Shown here: positions 38,077 to 47,324 of the stretch, in pieces
How the letters are laid out: each line of letters opens with the position of its first letter
Position numbering within the stretch: the first letter of the stretch is position 1
Origin: Chitinophaga sp.
GTDB taxonomy: Bacteria; Bacteroidota; Bacteroidia; Chitinophagales; Chitinophagaceae
Direction of reading: 5' to 3'
DNA: 64,000 nt
Assembly: GCF_019236475.1 (NCBI RefSeq)
Contig: NZ_JAFAIX010000006.1
Coordinates: 1-64,000, forward strand
The notes under the pieces: generated by a model
Told to the model about the DNA's origin: nothing
Databases searched by the model: none
Seen by the model: the letters and a program-made list of their open reading frames with translations, nothing else
Program-made: the position numbers and the translations under genes

Positions 38077-38130
38077 TTCGGGAGTATTTACAACACGTCT
38101 GATCTTTTTTATTAACCAAAATTAATAGTG

Positions 38131-41100
38131 ATGAAACTAAAGGGGATACCTATGCCTTTCCGCGAAGGCTGGGCACTACTTTTACGTGCCACCCTGCTAT
38201 GCTCCTGCATCAGTGTTTATGCAGGTATAGTGGAAGTGAAAGCCCAGCAACCTAAAGCAGCCATTACATTATCTGTTAAAGACAGGAGTGTGAAATCAGT
38301 ATTGCAGGATATTCAAAAGAAAACATCCTACGAATTCTTTTACAGTGATACGGAGGTGGATCTTAATAGACGTGTAACGGTGAATTTGCAACAGGCATCC
38401 CTGCAAGAAGCGCTGAATGCCGTGTTGGGAAAGCAATATAACTGGCACATACAAGGCAAATACATCTACATCACTGCTCCCGGTGCAATAAAAGGAAATG
38501 ACAGCCAACAGTTATCAACGGATCAAGCAAACGGATCACAGATAAATGGTACCGTTACTACTTTATCCGGTGAACCGCTGGCGGGTGTTTCTGTTCGCGT
38601 TAAAGGAACGAACAGCGGTGTAGCCACCGACGGAACAGGCAGTTTTCATCTGAATGCAAGTAAAGGCCAGCAGTTGGAATTTTCTTTCTTGGGATATGAC
38701 CGTCGGGATATTAAGATGGATACGGTAAAAGGCCCATTGTACGTGACATTACAGGAAACACCACGATCCCTGAACCAAGTGGTAGTAACCGGTTACACCA
38801 GTAAACGACTGGGGGAGTTGACAGGAGCGGTTTCGCAGGTAACCTCTGAAGATCTTCAAACAACTACCACTCAATCCATTCTCGATAATCTCCAAGGTAA
38901 AGTAGCAGGCCTGAATATTACTGTGGGCGGGGGAAACAGCGGTTCCAATACCGCATCTTCCATCGTCATTCGTGGTAAAGGGTCTATGGGATATGATGTT
39001 ACCCAACCACTGGTGGTAATTGATGGTATCATTCAAAGTTACAGTGGTTCCACAGATCCTCTCTCCAGCATTTCTTCTACGGATATAGCATCTGTAACCG
39101 TACTGAAAGACGCAGCATCTGCAGCTATATATGGTTCCAGAGCAGCAAACGGGGTATTGGTGATTACTACCAAAAGAGGCGCAGCCGGCGCAGGAGGCAC
39201 CCGCATCGGTGGAAATGTAACCTATGGTGCGAATAAAGTAAGTCAGGGTAAATTCCGCATGATGAACAGTCAGGAACGCTTTGACCTGCTACAACAAATT
39301 TATCGTAACCAATACCTGGCTACCAATCCAAATGCCAGCGATGCAGACGTAAATAAGTATGTACACACCATGGTGCCAGACAGCGTGTTGAAGTATAACA
39401 CTGATTGGAATGACCTGGTGCGTCGTACGGGGCAGACACAGGATTACAACCTTTGGATTTCTGGTGGGGATAGTCGTATTAAATACTATGCATCGGGCGA
39501 TTATTTCAATGAAGTAGCGCCACTTATAACCGATAGTTATAAGAAGTGTAACTTCCGTTTTAACACGGATTTTCAAGCTACAGAAAGACTTTCGCTTTCT
39601 TCTAATGCGAGTATTTCCTATGCTAGTCAACGTGGTGGAGGATTTTATTCACCTTACACCAATGCTTGGAGCCTGATGCCATGGGATATTCCTTATAACC
39701 CTGATGGCGCTGTGAAAGTGGGAGGAATGAATGAACCAGGTTGGTACAGCGGTATATGGTATAACCCACTCTATGGAAAAGACTATGATTTCGGAACCGG
39801 CAAAAACACGATCGGCTCCTTTGACCTGAGTCTCCGTTACAAACTAACCAACTGGCTGACATTTAGCTCCCGTAACCGATACAGCTTTTTACATGGAGAG
39901 TTATCGAATTATGTAGATCCTAGAGATGTGACAAGTAACTATTTCTATCGTGGTGGTCTCATGACTTTGTCTACTCCTAATACCGGAAATATTATTACAA
40001 CTGAAATGTTGCAGGCTGATAAATCATTTGGTAAGCATCATATCAGCGGACTTGCTGCATTTGAATATAATAAAGTAACCGTAAAGAATACTAGCGCTTC
40101 CGTTTATGGTTTGAAGCCTGGTATCCAAAGTATTGGCGCCGGAGATCAGACCACCCTTGTATTTCGGAACGCTATTACAGAAACGGCCTATCTCTCTGCC
40201 TTCTCTGAACTCAACTATTCCTATGATGGACGATATTTTGCAACCGCCAGCTTCAGAAGAGATGGATCTTCCAAATTTGGACAGAACAACAAGTATGGTA
40301 ATTTCTACGCATTCAGTGGTGCATGGCAATTGAGCAAAGAACAGTTCCTGCGTAATGCGAAGAATCTAGATCTCCTGAAACTCCGCTTCAGCTATGGCGT
40401 TTCTGGTAATGATCTACCTTTAGGAGCTTATCAGTACCTCTCCTTATATAGCTATCTGGCCTCCAGTGATCAGTACAACCGTCAAACCGGCGCTACGCAA
40501 ACAGCACAAGGAAATCCAAACCTGCACTGGGAAATGCAATACACAACCAATATCGGTATTGATGCAGGCTTCTGGGATCGCGTGAATGTAACATTGGAGC
40601 TATATCAAAAAATGAATAAAGGATTATTGTTGCGTGTTACTCCTCCTGCCACCAGTGGTGGTAATGCTTACTATGCCAATATGGGACGTATTCGTAACAA
40701 GGGTATTGAACTGACTTTGAATACTAGACAGTTGAAACACACGGCTGTTAAGTGGTCTACTGATCTCACTTTTGCATACAATAAAAATAAAGTACTGGAA
40801 CTCCAACCAGGTACGGATAAACTGTATGATGGGCAGTATATGGGTACAGCAAGAATGATTGGTCAGCCGATGAATAGCTACTTCATGCCAGTGTATGCAG
40901 GCGTAGATCCTGCCACTGGTAACTCTCGTTTTGAAGTATTGGAAAAGGATGCCAATGGTAACTATACAGGTAAAGTATCTTATACCAATAATCCAGGTAA
41001 TGCTACCCTTCAAGTATTGGGGAGCAGTGATCCTAAATATATAGCGGGTATGTCCAATAACTTCAGCTATAAGAATTTCAACCTCACCGTGATGCTGAGT

Positions 41101-41517
41101 TACTTTGGCGGCTATAAAATGCTGAACCGTACCCGTGCGGATCTGGATTTGGATGGATCTGATGTAAGCTCCAACAATGCTGCACCATTGGCGGGACAAG
41201 TGAGATGGCAGCATCCTGGACAAATTGCTGATCTACCAAAGGCCGGCAATAAGGTGGATGCCTATTTCCCTACATCCAGATATTTGGACAATGGTGATTT
41301 CCTGCGATTGAAAAACGTAAGGCTGGGGTATAATTTCCCGGATAATGTGGTGAGAAAACTGAAAGTCTCCAAACTGAATTTGTTTGTTTCTGGCGATAAC
41401 CTCATGACCTGGACAAAATTCACTGGTATGGATCCGGAGAATGCATTCGGAGAAGAGAATGAAGGAAAAACTCCTTTCACGAAAAGGTTTTTGGGTGGTA
41501 TACAGGTAACCTTCTAA
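38131..41517 (+). CDS. SusC/RagA TonB-dependent receptor with STN domain (import locus 2)
   Basis: This 1128-residue outer-membrane channel has a signal region to about residue 39 (VYAGIVEVKAQQ), an STN domain (about 43-113, SVLQDIQKKTSYEFFYSDTE), a carboxypeptidase-regulatory-like domain (about 135-212, NGTVTTLSGEPLAGVSVRVK), a TonB-box-like region (SLNQVVVTGYTSKR), a plug with ASVTVLKDAASAAIYGSRAA and a barrel ending KRFLGGIQVTF. The STN domain links it to the FecR protein encoded just before. The start ATG at 38131 is preceded one codon earlier by GTG. It pairs with the SusD gene 16 bases downstream; the ligand is unknown. Confidence 0.94.
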   Translation: MKLKGIPMPFREGWALLLRATLLCSCISVYAGIVEVKAQQPKAAITLSVKDRSVKSVLQDIQKKTSYEFFYSDTEVDLNRRVTVNLQQASLQEALNAVLGKQYNWHIQGKYIYITAPGAIKGNDSQQLSTDQANGSQINGTVTTLSGEPLAGVSVRVKGTNSGVATDGTGSFHLNASKGQQLEFSFLGYDRRDIKMDTVKGPLYVTLQETPRSLNQVVVTGYTSKRLGELTGAVSQVTSEDLQTTTTQSILDNLQGKVAGLNITVGGGNSGSNTASSIVIRGKGSMGYDVTQPLVVIDGIIQSYSGSTDPLSSISSTDIASVTVLKDAASAAIYGSRAANGVLVITTKRGAAGAGGTRIGGNVTYGANKVSQGKFRMMNSQERFDLLQQIYRNQYLATNPNASDADVNKYVHTMVPDSVLKYNTDWNDLVRRTGQTQDYNLWISGGDSRIKYYASGDYFNEVAPLITDSYKKCNFRFNTDFQATERLSLSSNASISYASQRGGGFYSPYTNAWSLMPWDIPYNPDGAVKVGGMNEPGWYSGIWYNPLYGKDYDFGTGKNTIGSFDLSLRYKLTNWLTFSSRNRYSFLHGELSNYVDPRDVTSNYFYRGGLMTLSTPNTGNIITTEMLQADKSFGKHHISGLAAFEYNKVTVKNTSASVYGLKPGIQSIGAGDQTTLVFRNAITETAYLSAFSELNYSYDGRYFATASFRRDGSSKFGQNNKYGNFYAFSGAWQLSKEQFLRNAKNLDLLKLRFSYGVSGNDLPLGAYQYLSLYSYLASSDQYNRQTGATQTAQGNPNLHWEMQYTTNIGIDAGFWDRVNVTLELYQKMNKGLLLRVTPPATSGGNAYYANMGRIRNKGIELTLNTRQLKHTAVKWSTDLTFAYNKNKVLELQPGTDKLYDGQYMGTARMIGQPMNSYFMPVYAGVDPATGNSRFEVLEKDANGNYTGKVSYTNNPGNATLQVLGSSDPKYIAGMSNNFSYKNFNLTVMLSYFGGYKMLNRTRADLDLDGSDVSSNNAAPLAGQVRWQHPGQIADLPKAGNKVDAYFPTSRYLDNGDFLRLKNVRLGYNFPDNVVRKLKVSKLNLFVSGDNLMTWTKFTGMDPENAFGEENEGKTPFTKRFLGGIQVTF

Positions 41518-41533
41518 TTTAAATTAAATCACA

Positions 41534-42961
41534 ATGGCAATCAATATAAAGCGATCTAGTATCATTGGCGTGATGTTTATAGGGATGCTCTGTTCCTGCA
41601 AGAGCGCACTGGATCTCAAGCCCAAAACAGACTTGGATGCATCTACTGCACTCACTGGTTATGATAATTTGCAGGTAGCATTGAGTGGCGTATACTCACT
41701 TGTGAATAATTATAAATTCATCACCCCTTATATGAACCAGGTGGAGATGAGTACAGATAATGTGGAGGTGATGAAGGCGGGGAATAATGCCACGACTACC
41801 AGCATCGAGAGTTATTCTTTTATGCGTACCTCTTCCATGATGGATATACAAACATGGGGAACAGGATATAAAGCCATTTATCATGCGAATATGGTGATTA
41901 ACGCCATTCCTGATAATGCAGCGGCCAACTTGCTACAGTTGAAGGGGGAAGCGCTTTTCTTGCGCGCATTCCTGCATATGCAACTGGTACAGGTTTTCGG
42001 TAAACCGTTTGCACAAAATGCTGGCGCAAATCCAGGAGTGCCGTATGTGATCTCTACGGATGCAACATTGCTGCCTTCCAGGAATACCGTGAAGGAAGTG
42101 TATACGCTTTCAGCAGCCGATTTTGAAAAAGCAGCTACTTTGCTTACACAGCCTAAAGCCAATGCATATGCCAATAAAGAGGCTTGCTGGGCGGCCCTCG
42201 CCGAACTATGGCTGAATGCAGGCGACAATACCAAAGCTATCAGTTATGCGGAAAAAGTAATTAACAGTGGTAAGTTTTCTTTGGTAACTGGTACCAATTA
42301 CCTCACTTATTTCAATAACGATCATAGCGCTGGAACGGATAAAGAAACCATCTTTACTATCAAGAGTGTCGATGGACAAGCGAAAGGCTTTTACGGATTG
42401 GGTTACAACTATACTCAAACCAAATATGCTGCGGTATCTGCGCCATTACTTAGTCTACTAAATGAAACCGCAGGAGACGTACGATTGGGGTTTTATACCA
42501 AGCTATCGACTACTAGTGGTGATCGTTATTTTACCACCAAGTTTATACAGAGTGGTAATACTGCGGTGAGTTCTCCAGTGGTATACAGACTCGCTGATAT
42601 GTACCTCATCCGCGCGGAGGCCAATGCAAATACCAATCCACAGGCCGCATTGGATGATGTGAACCTGTTAAGAACCCGTGCAGGTATCAGTGGCACCGGT
42701 TTATATCAACTGGCAAATCTTCATGGCAGATCCAATGTATTACAGGTGGTATTGGATGAGTCGAGGATAGAATTTGCATTTGAGAAAGGTCGTAGAAGAG
42801 CTGATTTGCTACGCAATGGACTGCCTGTAGTGCGTGATTATACAGGAAGTACCGTGCCTGGCAGCCATATAAATATTCCAGCTACAGACAAGAGTATGAT
42901 TTATCCTATACCTGCAACTGAAATTACTGTCAATCCTAATCTTACACAAAATCCGTTTTAA
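41534..42961 (+). CDS. SusD/RagB family outer-membrane lipoprotein (import locus 2)
   Basis: This 475-residue lipoprotein has a lipobox in the segment VMFIGMLCSCKSALDLKPKT (C20 or C22 lipidated). Typical SusD blocks are LKGEALFLRAFLHMQLVQVF (TPR helices), VYRLADMYLIRAEANANTNP, the LLRTRAGI turn and the C-terminal MIYPIPATEITVNPNLTQNP. It caps the SusC channel of the same locus. The gene ends 8 bases before the thioredoxin-fold gene, so the three are one transcript. Confidence 0.93.
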   Translation: MAINIKRSSIIGVMFIGMLCSCKSALDLKPKTDLDASTALTGYDNLQVALSGVYSLVNNYKFITPYMNQVEMSTDNVEVMKAGNNATTTSIESYSFMRTSSMMDIQTWGTGYKAIYHANMVINAIPDNAAANLLQLKGEALFLRAFLHMQLVQVFGKPFAQNAGANPGVPYVISTDATLLPSRNTVKEVYTLSAADFEKAATLLTQPKANAYANKEACWAALAELWLNAGDNTKAISYAEKVINSGKFSLVTGTNYLTYFNNDHSAGTDKETIFTIKSVDGQAKGFYGLGYNYTQTKYAAVSAPLLSLLNETAGDVRLGFYTKLSTTSGDRYFTTKFIQSGNTAVSSPVVYRLADMYLIRAEANANTNPQAALDDVNLLRTRAGISGTGLYQLANLHGRSNVLQVVLDESRIEFAFEKGRRRADLLRNGLPVVRDYTGSTVPGSHINIPATDKSMIYPIPATEITVNPNLTQNPF

Positions 42962-42969
42962 TTGAACTT

Positions 42970-44100
42970 ATGAAAAAGCTCACCTTCACCCTGTTGGGAT
43001 TTATGACACTGACAGTTGTATCCCATGCGCAGGAGAAAAAGAATTTTCAGCTCAATGGTAAGATCACTGACCATAAAGATGGTACAGTGTATGTGTGGTA
43101 TCTGGATAGTGCCGGCGATCGTACCATTGATTCGATGCAACTGAAGAATGGTACATTCATACTGAAAGGCAAGCTGGAAACAGTGGCGATTGCCTATGTA
43201 CAGCGCGACTTGCGGAGCGATGATAAAGCCATGTTTGCCCTGGCGCCGGGAACACAATCATTCGTCTCTTCCTGGAATAGTATGTCTTCCGCCACTATCA
43301 CAGGCGGAGATCCCGCAAATGAAGGACTGCGGGTATTACAGCAGGAGAAGATACAGATCAAGCAGAAATATCAGTCTACACTGGATGCCATGAGAAATGA
43401 AAAAGATCATGATAAAGCTGCGGCCATCCGTGAAAATCTGGCACCATACTTTACCGAAAATAGGGAAGCAGATTACCGGTTTTTCAAAAAGTATCCTACC
43501 TCTGTGATCACCGCATATATGCTTCGTTATCACGTGGGTGATCTTCCGCTGACGGAACTGAAGGAGTATTATCAAAAGCTCAGTCCTGCTACAAAGAAAA
43601 CTGGCTTCGCGAAAGATATAGCGGAAGAGATTCACAGTTTGGAGCTTGGCTCTCCGGGAGCAGTAGCTGCTGCTTTCACTGCACCGGATATGACTGGAAA
43701 GGCATTATCGTTGAGTGATTATAAAGGGAAATATGTATTGCTGGATTTCTGGGCTAGCTGGTGTGTACCATGTAGAAAAGGGAATCCGCACCTGAAAACC
43801 TTGTATGCAAAATATCAGCCGAAAGGATTTGATATAGTTGGTATTGCAGATGACGACAGGACAGAAAAAGCCTGGGTGGCGGCTGTAGAAAAAGATGGTT
43901 TACCATGGAGACATGTCCGCAGAGGAGCGAGTCTGAATTTCGAAGCCATGAAAAATAATCCAAATGATATTTCCTTGAGGTATGGTATTCATTCCTTGCC
44001 TACTAAAATACTCATCAATCCAGAGGGAGTCATCATTGGCCGATATGGTAGTGAGGAAGAGGCTTTGGACAAAAAACTGAAAGAGATTTACGGAGAGTAA
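42970..44100 (+). CDS. Thiol-disulfide reductase, DUF4369 plus TlpA-like thioredoxin domain
   Basis: This 376-residue exported protein has a signal peptide (residues 1-20, GFMTLTVVSHA), an N-terminal DUF4369-like domain (about 25-115, FQLNGKITDHKDGTVYVWYL) and a C-terminal AhpC/TlpA-type thioredoxin domain with active site W-C265-V-P-C268 in FWASWCVPCRKGNPHLKTLY. The cis-proline region is IHSLPTKILINPEG. It would keep periplasmic thiols reduced. As the last gene of the SusC/SusD locus, it may serve a ligand or enzyme with cysteines or act on a peptide or protein substrate; that link is an inference. Confidence 0.9.
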   Translation: MKKLTFTLLGFMTLTVVSHAQEKKNFQLNGKITDHKDGTVYVWYLDSAGDRTIDSMQLKNGTFILKGKLETVAIAYVQRDLRSDDKAMFALAPGTQSFVSSWNSMSSATITGGDPANEGLRVLQQEKIQIKQKYQSTLDAMRNEKDHDKAAAIRENLAPYFTENREADYRFFKKYPTSVITAYMLRYHVGDLPLTELKEYYQKLSPATKKTGFAKDIAEEIHSLELGSPGAVAAAFTAPDMTGKALSLSDYKGKYVLLDFWASWCVPCRKGNPHLKTLYAKYQPKGFDIVGIADDDRTEKAWVAAVEKDGLPWRHVRRGASLNFEAMKNNPNDISLRYGIHSLPTKILINPEGVIIGRYGSEEEALDKKLKEIYGE

Positions 44101-44177
44101 TTTTAGACCAACCATGAAGTATAGGCTGGATGGAGATCTCCTCCAGCTTATTTTTTTTGAAAAAATTTTTCAACCTC

Positions 44178-44207
44178 TTGTTTTTTTTCAAAAATATCCT
44201 ACTTTTG
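44178..44207 (+). promoter_or_regulatory. Promoter of tRNA-Gln (second copy)
   Basis: TTG at 44178-44180 and TACTTTTG at 44200-44207 with 19 bases between match the Bacteroidota promoter. The tRNA begins 42 bases after the -7 box, the same distance as for copy 1. Confidence 0.75.
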
Positions 44208-44248
44208 CGGTCCGTTGATGATAAATCAATGGTGCTAATGACTAGCAT

Positions 44249-44319
44249 TGCCCGATAGTATAAGGGTAGTACATCAGATTTTGGTTCTGACTGTCTTGGT
44301 TCGAATCCAGGTCGGGCAA
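44249..44319 (+). tRNA. tRNA-Gln (anticodon UUG), copy 2
   Basis: The 71 bases are identical to the tRNA at 23433, with anticodon TTG in loop TTTTGGT. CCA is not encoded. It has its own promoter and terminator. The sequences outside the tRNA differ from copy 1, except for the promoter boxes and the AGCATTG just upstream. Confidence 0.95.
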
Positions 44320-44340
44320 CGTGAGGCTTTACCTTTAAAG

Positions 44341-44377
44341 AAACCGTTATAGTTTTTAACTATAGCGGTTTTTTATT
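44341..44377 (+). terminator. Terminator of tRNA-Gln copy 2
   Basis: aaaccgttatagtt (44341-44354) pairs with aactatagcggttt (44358-44371; one G-U pair), followed by TTTATTTT. Confidence 0.85.
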
Positions 44378-44404
44378 TTCCGGGAGTTTGTTAACTTTCT
44401 GTAT

Positions 44405-45295
44405 ATGAAAACAGAAATTGTCTGCTTCGGAGAGGTGCTCTGGGATATTCTGCCAGATAAGGAGTTGCCTGGCGGTGCGCCTATGAATGTAGCCTATCAT
44501 CTACAGAAGCTGCATCATATAACGGCAATGGTTACACGCATCGGTAAGGATGAGTATGGTGATCGCTTGCTGCAGTTGATGCGGGGTTATGGGCTTGATC
44601 CTGCCTACATCCAGGTAGATCCAACAGTCGCCACCGGCAAGGTCATCGCCACTGTTACCCCAGCACAAGAAATGGCCTATGATATTTTATTTCCCGCAGC
44701 TTGGGATTACATTACCACAGATATACTTTGGGAAGCGCTGGAATCGCCACATCCAGCCTGTATTATTTTCGGATCTCTTTCTTCCAGGAATCATGTCAGC
44801 AAGCAGGCATTGCAGGCACTGCTAAGTAAAGTGCGCGGATTGCGTGTGCTGGATGTAAACTTGCGTCCTCCACATTATAGCAGTACTCATATCACTTGGT
44901 TATTGGAGCATGCCGATATCGTAAAGATGAATGAGCATGAGTTGCATGAGTTGTGTGGTTGGTATGGGATTGAAGGAGATATGCGAGCAATGGTAAGGCA
45001 ACTCAGGGATCGGTTTTTATGGAGGGCAGTACTGGTAACATTGGGAGCGAAGGGATGTTTATTGTATGAAGATGGTGAATTTTATCAGCAGCCGGGACAT
45101 AAGGTGCAGGTAGTGGATACCATTGGCAGTGGAGATGCATTATTGGCTGGGTATATCCATGCTATGTTATCTGGTAGTAAGCCGGGAGCAGCGCTTCGTT
45201 TTGGGAATGCGCTGGGAGCATTGGTAGCAGGGAAAAGTGAAGGATGCCCGGATTATGAGACAGCCGAAATCATCACGATGATGCACCAGCATTGA
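44405..45295 (+). CDS. PfkB family carbohydrate kinase (fructokinase-like)
   Basis: This 296-residue cytosolic kinase of the ribokinase/PfkB family has an N-terminal signature FGEVLWDILPDKELPGGAPM with the substrate-binding GG, and a C-terminal catalytic signature VVDTIGSGDALLAGYIHAM with the GSGD anion hole and catalytic Asp. The general layout fits fructokinases that phosphorylate fructose, but other sugars cannot be excluded. It follows the tRNA terminator and stands alone; an element TAACTTTC lies just upstream but departs from the -7 consensus. Confidence 0.87.
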   Translation: MKTEIVCFGEVLWDILPDKELPGGAPMNVAYHLQKLHHITAMVTRIGKDEYGDRLLQLMRGYGLDPAYIQVDPTVATGKVIATVTPAQEMAYDILFPAAWDYITTDILWEALESPHPACIIFGSLSSRNHVSKQALQALLSKVRGLRVLDVNLRPPHYSSTHITWLLEHADIVKMNEHELHELCGWYGIEGDMRAMVRQLRDRFLWRAVLVTLGAKGCLLYEDGEFYQQPGHKVQVVDTIGSGDALLAGYIHAMLSGSKPGAALRFGNALGALVAGKSEGCPDYETAEIITMMHQH

Positions 45296-45306
45296 GATTT
45301 TAACAG

Positions 45307-45334
45307 TTGCTTTATAGAGAATGCGCTAATTTTG
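45307..45334 (+). promoter_or_regulatory. Promoter of the thioesterase gene
   Basis: TTG at 45307-45309 and TAATTTTG at 45327-45334, 17 bases apart. The -7 box lies 23 bases before the ATG at 45358. Confidence 0.6.
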
Positions 45335-45357
45335 AGCAGAATTAAATCGAGGATGCA

Positions 45358-45750
45358 ATGAATTTTTATACAAGGAAATGGGTAAAACCGGAAGACCTGA
45401 ATGCACATGGTACGCTCTTCGGTGGTAGCTTATTGAGATGGATTGATGAAGAAGCTGCGATCTATTCCATTATTCAGTTGGGAACCAATCGTTGTGTGAC
45501 CAAGTACATGTCTGAAATTAATTTCATCAATTCTGCGCGTCAGGGAGACATTGTGGAACTAGGTATTAAAGCTACTCATTTTGGACGTACCTCCTTAACA
45601 TTGACCTGTGAAGTACGTAACAAGATTACCCATAAAAGTATCCTAACCATTGATAGAATGGTGTTTGTAAGTGTGGATGAACATGGTAAACCCGTTCCAC
45701 ATGGTAAAACCGCTATCACGTATACGGATGAACGATTAAGAGAAGAATAA
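45358..45750 (+). CDS. Acyl-CoA thioesterase, hotdog fold (YciA/ACOT-like)
   Basis: This 130-residue single hotdog domain shows the family pattern LNAHGTLFGGSLLRWIDEEA (residues 14-33) with the catalytic Asn-His...Gly-Gly...Asp arrangement, followed by SEINFINSARQGDIVELG. Enzymes of this group hydrolyse acyl-CoA to free acid and CoA in the cytosol and usually form hexamers. The chain length it prefers is unknown. It ends only 9 bases before the stop of the convergent membrane-protein gene, and no terminator could be seen between them. Confidence 0.88.
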   Translation: MNFYTRKWVKPEDLNAHGTLFGGSLLRWIDEEAAIYSIIQLGTNRCVTKYMSEINFINSARQGDIVELGIKATHFGRTSLTLTCEVRNKITHKSILTIDRMVFVSVDEHGKPVPHGKTAITYTDERLREE

Positions 45751-45759
45751 GCCCATTAT

Positions 45760-47289
45760 TTAAATCCCCAACATCGCCTCGTCTTCCTTCATTTCTTTGG
45801 GAGTAGGAATCGGATTGTTTTCATTTTTTTCTATCAGTAATAGGGTGGCAAACAATTGCAGGACCATCAACATTAACTGATAACGCAATACTACTGGAGC
45901 GGCCAGGGTACTAAAGAAGAAATTCACCATCACGAAAACACCGAATAACACCAATACTTTGTTGAATATCCGTCTTGCGTAACGGTGTCTCTTTAAATAT
46001 AAATAACGTATAATTTCTTCCAGAAAAATAAACTGGAGGAATACTATCAGCATCACGTATTTCATCATGATGGAAGTTTGCACACCTGGTAATGGACTGC
46101 TAACTGTAGCTGGAGTACCATGGAACCAGGATTGCATAACGAGTGGCGTACCATGTTTGGCACGGATATTATCACCAATCAACTCAGGTGATGGGCGCAG
46201 GTATTCCACCATATTAGGTATCCAGAAATACCTAGCAAAGGCAAATGGATGATGTGAAATAAGATAGTTACCATATTCTTGGAATACAGGAGCAGTATGT
46301 GCCCAACCGGAGAAGTTATCGTCAATACTGTATTTCCGCTCATAATAAGACAGTAATGCTTTCATAGGACCATTTGTTTCCCACATATAATAGGCCCCAT
46401 TGGCGGGTGTTGCTTTCGCAGCATCAAAATAAGAGCTGGTATAGAATGCGTGTGTAAATTGATGAATCAGTTTACAATCCTGCGGAATGTGTAGGGTGTC
46501 GTATGGAATGTAGGGCGCCATGTACATCGCGTTGTTGGCCAGTTGCCAACTGCTGAAAACGGAAAATTTCCGTACGCCTGTGGCTTTGTAGGTCGCATTC
46601 ATAGTGAAGATGATGAACGCGCCTATCAGCAGTGACGGTAGGGCTACTGCTATCGCTTTTTTCCACATGGGAGCACGACAAATAATAAGCGGAAATGCAG
46701 CCACTATAGGAAAAAACATGGCATTATACCGGATGGTGAAAGCCAGCGCCAGTACAATGCCATGAAGAAGGAAAATAAACAATCCGGGTTTATAGAGCAT
46801 CCACAGCAACAGCGCAAACCAGGTAAACCCAAGGGCAAGGAATAACGCCTCTGTAATTACATAGTTGCTGAGATAAAGAAATAAAGGGTTAATAAGTAAA
46901 AAGAAAAATGCACCGTAGCGAAAAATCTTTCCTGGTTTTAGCAGGTATAATATCGTGAAATACAGAAAGAAAGCACCACATTGGAGGCATATATATTGAA
47001 ATGCCACTAGTGCGGTTTCAGAGGCTGAAATAAAATGAAAGAGTCGAAGTATTTGAGAGTATCCTACCGGCCAAAGGTTGGCAGGCATGTTGTATGTTGC
47101 TGCAGTGATATAAGTATCTGTATCGGCAGTAATGTCTGCATAAGGATAGATCATTTTGAAGATGATCAGGTTTAGCAAGATAGTTATGGCCGCCACCCCA
47201 GCCAACAGGAGGTTACGCCTGTCGGCAAGGAGGAAGTGACGGAAACTGTATTCCGTAGATTTGGGGTTGCGGTAAGAAGCGAACAACAT
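45760..47289 (-). CDS. Polytopic membrane protein, GT-C glycosyltransferase-like
   Basis: This 509-residue protein has about ten or eleven membrane helices. After the first helix (about 28-46) the first outer loop contains ADITADTDTYITAA, an acidic motif at the place where GT-C glycosyltransferases (lipid-linked sugar donors) keep their catalytic Asp residues. A long soluble loop of about 150 residues lies between helices in the second half. The gene ends the operon begun by the flavoprotein 35 bases upstream. Together they suggest surface glycan assembly. Family membership is inferred from topology and the acidic motif, not from a named signature. Confidence 0.6.
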   Translation of the reverse strand: MLFASYRNPKSTEYSFRHFLLADRRNLLLAGVAAITILLNLIIFKMIYPYADITADTDTYITAATYNMPANLWPVGYSQILRLFHFISASETALVAFQYICLQCGAFFLYFTILYLLKPGKIFRYGAFFFLLINPLFLYLSNYVITEALFLALGFTWFALLLWMLYKPGLFIFLLHGIVLALAFTIRYNAMFFPIVAAFPLIICRAPMWKKAIAVALPSLLIGAFIIFTMNATYKATGVRKFSVFSSWQLANNAMYMAPYIPYDTLHIPQDCKLIHQFTHAFYTSSYFDAAKATPANGAYYMWETNGPMKALLSYYERKYSIDDNFSGWAHTAPVFQEYGNYLISHHPFAFARYFWIPNMVEYLRPSPELIGDNIRAKHGTPLVMQSWFHGTPATVSSPLPGVQTSIMMKYVMLIVFLQFIFLEEIIRYLYLKRHRYARRIFNKVLVLFGVFVMVNFFFSTLAAPVVLRYQLMLMVLQLFATLLLIEKNENNPIPTPKEMKEDEAMLGI

Positions 47290-47324
47290 CTCTGGGTATT
47301 TTGAGGATCACATACTGTGAATCA

